Shown here in pieces: positions 60,302 to 64,000 of a stretch of 64,000 bases of DNA. Source of the stretch: JAJDFU01 sp964641965 (GTDB taxonomy: Bacteria > Bacteroidota > Bacteroidia > Chitinophagales > Saprospiraceae). The DNA lies in assembly GCA_964641965.1 (NCBI GenBank), contig CAZXLD010000018.1, forward strand, positions 1 through 64,000, read 5' to 3'. Under the pieces are notes generated by a model that was given only the letters and a program-made list of their open reading frames with translations, did no database searches and was not told the DNA's origin. Position 1 is the stretch's first letter; every line of letters starts with the position of its first letter. A program made the position numbers and the translations under genes.

Positions 60302-62329
60302 ATGAAAAACCAAGTCATGCATTTCACTCGACTCACCCTTACACTTTCCTTTATCTCTTTGTACAGCTTGTGCCAGGCACAGCTTACCTCAGTCAACGAT
60401 CGAGTCCTTTTTGCATTTCCGGTTCAGGGCATTATGGTAGACGGTGATCTCTCCGACTGGCCTGAAGGCAGTAACTCCTATCCCATCGCCAAAAGGTTGT
60501 GGGGACCCGATCCTGCAAACGACCAGGATTTATCGGCCAACTTCCAGGTCGCCTACGATACAAAAGAAAATGTATTGTATGTCGGGGTAATCGTACAGGA
60601 TGATTATTGGGTCCAATCGGATGATCCAAGCTGGAATAACCAGGACGGCTATACTTTTTACGTCAATGAACAATTCCATCCGGAGGGGTCTGGCATTGCT
60701 CGTTTTACCCTAAGCCAAAATTTTAAGGAAATGACGGACCCTGACCCTGGGTGGGATCCCTTGTTGGGCGATTACCTGGATGGGGATAAATTGAAATATG
60801 GTGTTCAGCGAATGGATGGGAAGACTGTATATGAACTGCAATTTAAATTAAAAAATCCTATTTATACAGGACGTATTATTGGATTAGGCCATTTGGTGTA
60901 TGATCAGGATTCAGATAGGGAAAGAGCCTGGGGATGGCAAAGTAGAGGTGGGAAAAGCTCTTCCGCCCAACCCGGCCGTATCGGCATGTTGATTTTTGCA
61001 GATCCCAATATGCAGGTAGGGGAGGCCAGTGGAATGGTGTCCTGGAATGATCCAGCAATTCCTACTCGCGTAGAAGGGGTAAAGATCTTTTCCACATCAA
61101 ATCCCTCCTTTTGGATGCATCTGCCTGTAGATCGTGGAACGAGCTATTTTAAAGTTACCCTGCCTGCAGGTGAATACGTGCTAAAACCGGGAAAAACCGC
61201 CTTTTTTAATGGGAATATTTACTTAAAAGCAGATACCAATTACACCCAGACCTTTGAAGTTAAAGCCAATTCAAAAACTGAAATAGCACCTTACCAATTA
61301 ATCCCAGTTCAAGCACCGCAATTTGATTCTACCGGTAGCGCTATTCTGGAATTGGCAGCAGAAGATATTCGTTTGATTGATGCCACCATGCGCCGACACA
61401 TGGAATACTATGAAATTGAAGGTGCAGCTTTAGGTATTTTGAAGGGAGGCGAGTTAGCCTATCAACAGACCTATGGTGTAGAAAATGCCTATTCCGGAGA
61501 ACCGCTTCAAAAGACCACTTTATTCGAGGTGGCCTCCATCACCAAACCTTTTGTCGCTTTTGCGACCTTGCGTTTGTACGAACGAGGTATAATTGATTTA
61601 GATGCCCCCTTATACCAATACCAGGAGTTTGACATCATTGCCCATCATCCCTATTCCAAATTGATCACTGCCAGGATGGTTTTATCCCATCAGACCGGTC
61701 TTCCCAACTGGCGTACAAATGATCAGTTGCCATTTGTATTTGAACCCGGTACTGGTTTTAATTATTCGGGAGAAGCTTACCAATATTTGGGTCGGGTGTT
61801 GGAAAAACTTACCGGGAAAGACATCAACACCATTCTACAGGAAGAAGTGGCCCAACTATTGGATATTGATCACCTATATTTCAAGACCGATCCATATGCC
61901 GAAAAACATAAGTCGCATGGGCATCAAAACGGATATCCGGACCGGGTTTCCCTGCCAGATGAACCCTGGGTGGCCGGTTCTTTGGTCACGAATGTAGAGT
62001 CATTAGCCAAGTTTCTAATTGCTATCCATGAACGAAAGGGACTGAAGCCGGAGACTTATGAATTGATGTTTACTCCACAAATTGCCATCCCTGAAGACCA
62101 GCATGAAAATAATTGGGGGTATGAAGAGTATATGGGTTTAGGCTTTTTTATTGAAAAAGCTCCTCATGGAATGGTATTTAAACACAGTGGAAATAACGGC
62201 GACTTCAAAGCTGTTGCCAGGTTTTATGACGCGTTGAATATGGGGTACATCACCTTAACCAATGGCAACACCGGCCATTTCATTATCAATGCCGTTGAAA
62301 AAGTTCTGTTAGATCCGGGAAAACTATAG
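60302..62329 (+). CDS. CBM9-like domain fused to beta-lactamase-family serine hydrolase
   Basis: 675 aa, signal peptide ending near LCQAQ|L. Residues 40-215 are a CBM9-type sugar-binding domain (MVDGDLSDWPEGSN, VAYDTKENVLYVGVIVQDDYW, NQDGYTFYVN). A beta-sandwich linker with TSYFKVTLPAGEYVLKPG follows. Residues about 355-675 are a class C beta-lactamase/esterase-type domain with S-x-x-K in EVASITKPFVAF, Y-S-G in GFNYSGEAYQYLGRVLE, and a KTG-box equivalent H-S-G in FKHSGNNGDFK. The gene starts at the right edge of the assembly gap. Likely an extracellular esterase or peptidase anchored to glycan by the CBM (inference). Confidence 0.78.
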   Translation: MKNQVMHFTRLTLTLSFISLYSLCQAQLTSVNDRVLFAFPVQGIMVDGDLSDWPEGSNSYPIAKRLWGPDPANDQDLSANFQVAYDTKENVLYVGVIVQDDYWVQSDDPSWNNQDGYTFYVNEQFHPEGSGIARFTLSQNFKEMTDPDPGWDPLLGDYLDGDKLKYGVQRMDGKTVYELQFKLKNPIYTGRIIGLGHLVYDQDSDRERAWGWQSRGGKSSSAQPGRIGMLIFADPNMQVGEASGMVSWNDPAIPTRVEGVKIFSTSNPSFWMHLPVDRGTSYFKVTLPAGEYVLKPGKTAFFNGNIYLKADTNYTQTFEVKANSKTEIAPYQLIPVQAPQFDSTGSAILELAAEDIRLIDATMRRHMEYYEIEGAALGILKGGELAYQQTYGVENAYSGEPLQKTTLFEVASITKPFVAFATLRLYERGIIDLDAPLYQYQEFDIIAHHPYSKLITARMVLSHQTGLPNWRTNDQLPFVFEPGTGFNYSGEAYQYLGRVLEKLTGKDINTILQEEVAQLLDIDHLYFKTDPYAEKHKSHGHQNGYPDRVSLPDEPWVAGSLVTNVESLAKFLIAIHERKGLKPETYELMFTPQIAIPEDQHENNWGYEEYMGLGFFIEKAPHGMVFKHSGNNGDFKAVARFYDALNMGYITLTNGNTGHFIINAVEKVLLDPGKL

Positions 62330-62464
62330 GGCAATGAGGGACCGCTTAGTTCATGTAGGGTTATTAATTACTCGTAGATGAGTCCAAGTTGTAAGTCTCC
62401 GGTCCGATTCCTAACTTAAGCCATATATCTTGCTTCTAGTAACAAACCGGAAAAACAGACTTGC

Positions 62465-63370
62465 ATGGATCGCAGACAGTTCGTTCGCCTAAGTGGCTTA
62501 GTATCCGCATATACCTTGACAACAGGCTGTTATGCTACCCCTTCTTCCTGGACAGGTGATCCGATGGATCGTATCGGTATGTCGACCGTCCAGTTTAGGG
62601 AGCGCTATGCTCAAACCCGGGAGGAAGCGTCTGGCCATTCAGAATTAACCTTGTTGCAAACGCCTGAATTCTTTGCCGATCGGTACAAGCTGAGTAATGT
62701 AGAATTCTGGAGCCTACATTTTGATTCCACTAAACCGACTTATCTCCAAGAGCTAAAACAAAAAGTAGAAGCGGCAAAAGCCACCTTGATCAATATCCAA
62801 TGCGACGAAGAGTATCAGATCAGCGATCCGGATGAAAAGGAGCGCAAGCGAAGCATGGAATTGGTCCTTCATTGGATGGATGTGGCAGTAGCGGTTGGTT
62901 CCAAAGCCATCCGCGTAAATCCGGGGGAAGGTGAACTGGACTTGGCCATTCAGTCGTTTCGCACGCTCAATCAAGCAGCTAAGGAAAAAGGGTTAATTCT
63001 GATGGTAGAAAATCATTTTGGCCTGGCCACCGATCCTGAAAATCATGTGCGTATGATTAAGGAAGCCGGACCAGACAATTTCTTCACTTTACCCGATTAC
63101 GGAAATTATCCGGAGGAGTACGATCGCTACGAAGCCCTACAGCAAATCATGCCCTATGCCTACCAAGTATCAGCCAAGGTAACCGAGTTCAATGCCCAAG
63201 GCGAACATATTGGTTTTGACTTTGACCGTTGCATGGAAATTGCCGAACAAGCCGGCTTTAAAGGCATTTACTCTGTAGAACAGTGGAGCCCGGGATCGGC
63301 AGGGATGGACCAAGAAAAAATTGGAGACTGGCTAATCGATCGGGTCAAAAGACATGTGGCGAAAAAATAG
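62465..63370 (+). CDS. Sugar phosphate isomerase/epimerase-like lipoprotein with twin-arginine signal
   Basis: 301 aa. The N-terminus MDRRQFVRLSG is a Tat signal (R-R-Q-F-V) with lipobox TTGC. The remainder is an AP-endonuclease-2/xylose-isomerase TIM barrel: VEFWSLHFDSTKPTYLQEL, TLINIQCDEE, KAIRVNPGEGELD, ILMVENHFGLATDPE (metal-ligand Glu), FFTLPDYGN, and GIYSVEQWSPGS (second Glu). Export of a folded metal-dependent isomerase-type enzyme by Tat is common in Bacteroidota carbohydrate loci. Substrate unknown. 135 bp separate it from the serine hydrolase gene. Confidence 0.83.
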   Translation: MDRRQFVRLSGLVSAYTLTTGCYATPSSWTGDPMDRIGMSTVQFRERYAQTREEASGHSELTLLQTPEFFADRYKLSNVEFWSLHFDSTKPTYLQELKQKVEAAKATLINIQCDEEYQISDPDEKERKRSMELVLHWMDVAVAVGSKAIRVNPGEGELDLAIQSFRTLNQAAKEKGLILMVENHFGLATDPENHVRMIKEAGPDNFFTLPDYGNYPEEYDRYEALQQIMPYAYQVSAKVTEFNAQGEHIGFDFDRCMEIAEQAGFKGIYSVEQWSPGSAGMDQEKIGDWLIDRVKRHVAKK

Positions 63371-63591
63371 CCTTCCCCTTCAAATCTGTTGGTTGAGCAG
63401 GAGAGCGTGATTCTTAATATAGATTAATGGAAAGTGATTGATTAGGCCCGACTTTTGGGAAATACTAAGTCCTATTCCTTTAAGTTTTACACCAAATACT
63501 GACGCAAGTTTAAAAAGACTTATAATCTTGGTTGGCATTATTCCATTTCAAAGGAGGCTACTTCGATAGTATAGGTCATCTTTAACTTGAA

Positions 63592-64000
63592 ATGGTAAAA
63601 TCAGAAGTAATGCAAACGCTCTCGCTATTACTGAAAATCTCAGCGGTTCTCTGGCTAATCTGGGGCCTTGTGCACATGTTTGCCGGTGCGATAACCATGT
63701 ACTTTATTAATACAGGAGATATTGCTGCTGCCATTAGTGGAATTGCGGACGCAGTGGACCCGGCACTTGTTCAAATGGAATATCCAAAAGCAGCAGGCGC
63801 AATTCTTGGTCAGCACGGCTTTAATTTGTTCTGGATAGGATTAGTTACCACTATTTGTAGCTTTTTTATCTGGGGTAAAAATGCGAACGCCATTTTTCTG
63901 GCCGCAATAATCGGAGGCTTGGCTGATTTAGGGTACTTTCTATTCATGGATTTAGGTGGATATGTAAAGTTCATGCCTGGGACTGTGATGACCTTGGTTT
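63592..64000 (+). CDS. Membrane protein, 3' end beyond window
   Basis: Open frame of at least 136 codons from ATG 63592 (MVKSEVMQTLSLLLKISAVL) to the window end without a stop. Hydrophobic segments: ISAVLWLIWGLVHMFAGAI, FNLFWIGLVTTICSFFIW, AIFLAAIIGGLADLGYFLFM. Four-helix layout likely. No family recognised. Confidence 0.65.
   Translation, partial: MVKSEVMQTLSLLLKISAVLWLIWGLVHMFAGAITMYFINTGDIAAAISGIADAVDPALVQMEYPKAAGAILGQHGFNLFWIGLVTTICSFFIWGKNANAIFLAAIIGGLADLGYFLFMDLGGYVKFMPGTVMTLV

Overview
The window looks like a chromosomal contig from a Bacteroidota bacterium, most likely a Saprospiraceae/Lewinella-type organism (inference). The evidence is a PorP/SprF-like protein next to a giant PKD-repeat protein with a type IX secretion (T9SS) type-B C-terminal domain, many Bacteroidota-type lipoproteins and sulfatases, and a moderate GC content. 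One run of exactly 100 N (60197-60296) marks a scaffold join.

Layout. 1-193: two leftward tRNA genes (Leu, cut by the window edge; Gly). 291-6902: porP/sprF-like gene and PKD/T9SS adhesin. 7236-11317: tRNA nucleotidyltransferase (cca), dihydrouridine synthase (dusB) and an NhaD antiporter. 11429-18322: small lipoprotein, DUF4403 lipoprotein, four-PDZ secreted protein and a large BNR-propeller protein. 18428-20460: a transmembrane TIR-FGE protein flanked by strong palindromes and a 196-bp MITE. 20778-24170: sulfatase, DUF2911 protein and an unknown secreted protein.

24329-38243 is the metabolic centrepiece, a leftward [NiFe]-hydrogenase island. A TetR-family gene is followed by hupS, hupL, a maturation protease, two small unknown proteins, a TPR protein and hypA; then hypB, hypF, hypC, hypD, hypE, an NHL propeller protein and a NiCoT-like nickel transporter. 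The small subunit has no Tat signal and resembles cyanobacterial HupS / mycobacterial Huc, so I read this as a group 2a uptake hydrogenase. The same palindrome core (TAGAAAA-N2-TTTTCTA) lies about 100 bp ahead of hupS and about 80 bp ahead of hypB. This suggests two transcription units under one regulator, most simply the adjacent TetR protein.

38356-63370 is accessory and catabolic: carotenoid oxygenase, second MITE copy, nitrilase, TPR lipoprotein, luciferase-like monooxygenase plus SSS symporter, SDR, TM2/TPR/SHOCT protein plus dynamin-like GTPase, WbqC-like protein and GT2, sulfatase plus intradiol-dioxygenase-like lipoprotein, a CBM9/beta-lactamase fusion and a Tat-exported sugar isomerase-like lipoprotein. 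A membrane protein gene runs off the right edge.

The least explained DNA is of three kinds. (i) Two 196-bp MITE copies in opposite orientation with perfect 3-bp target duplications. (ii) Degenerate seven-base-period arrays (41747-41788, 43500-43915, 51297-51565, and inside the wbqC-like gene), plus an eight-base-period array at 20737-20780; several sit on or next to stop codons. (iii) A TIR receptor whose lectin-fold C-terminus has the codon pattern of a diversity-generating-retroelement variable region, with no reverse transcriptase or template repeat seen in the window.
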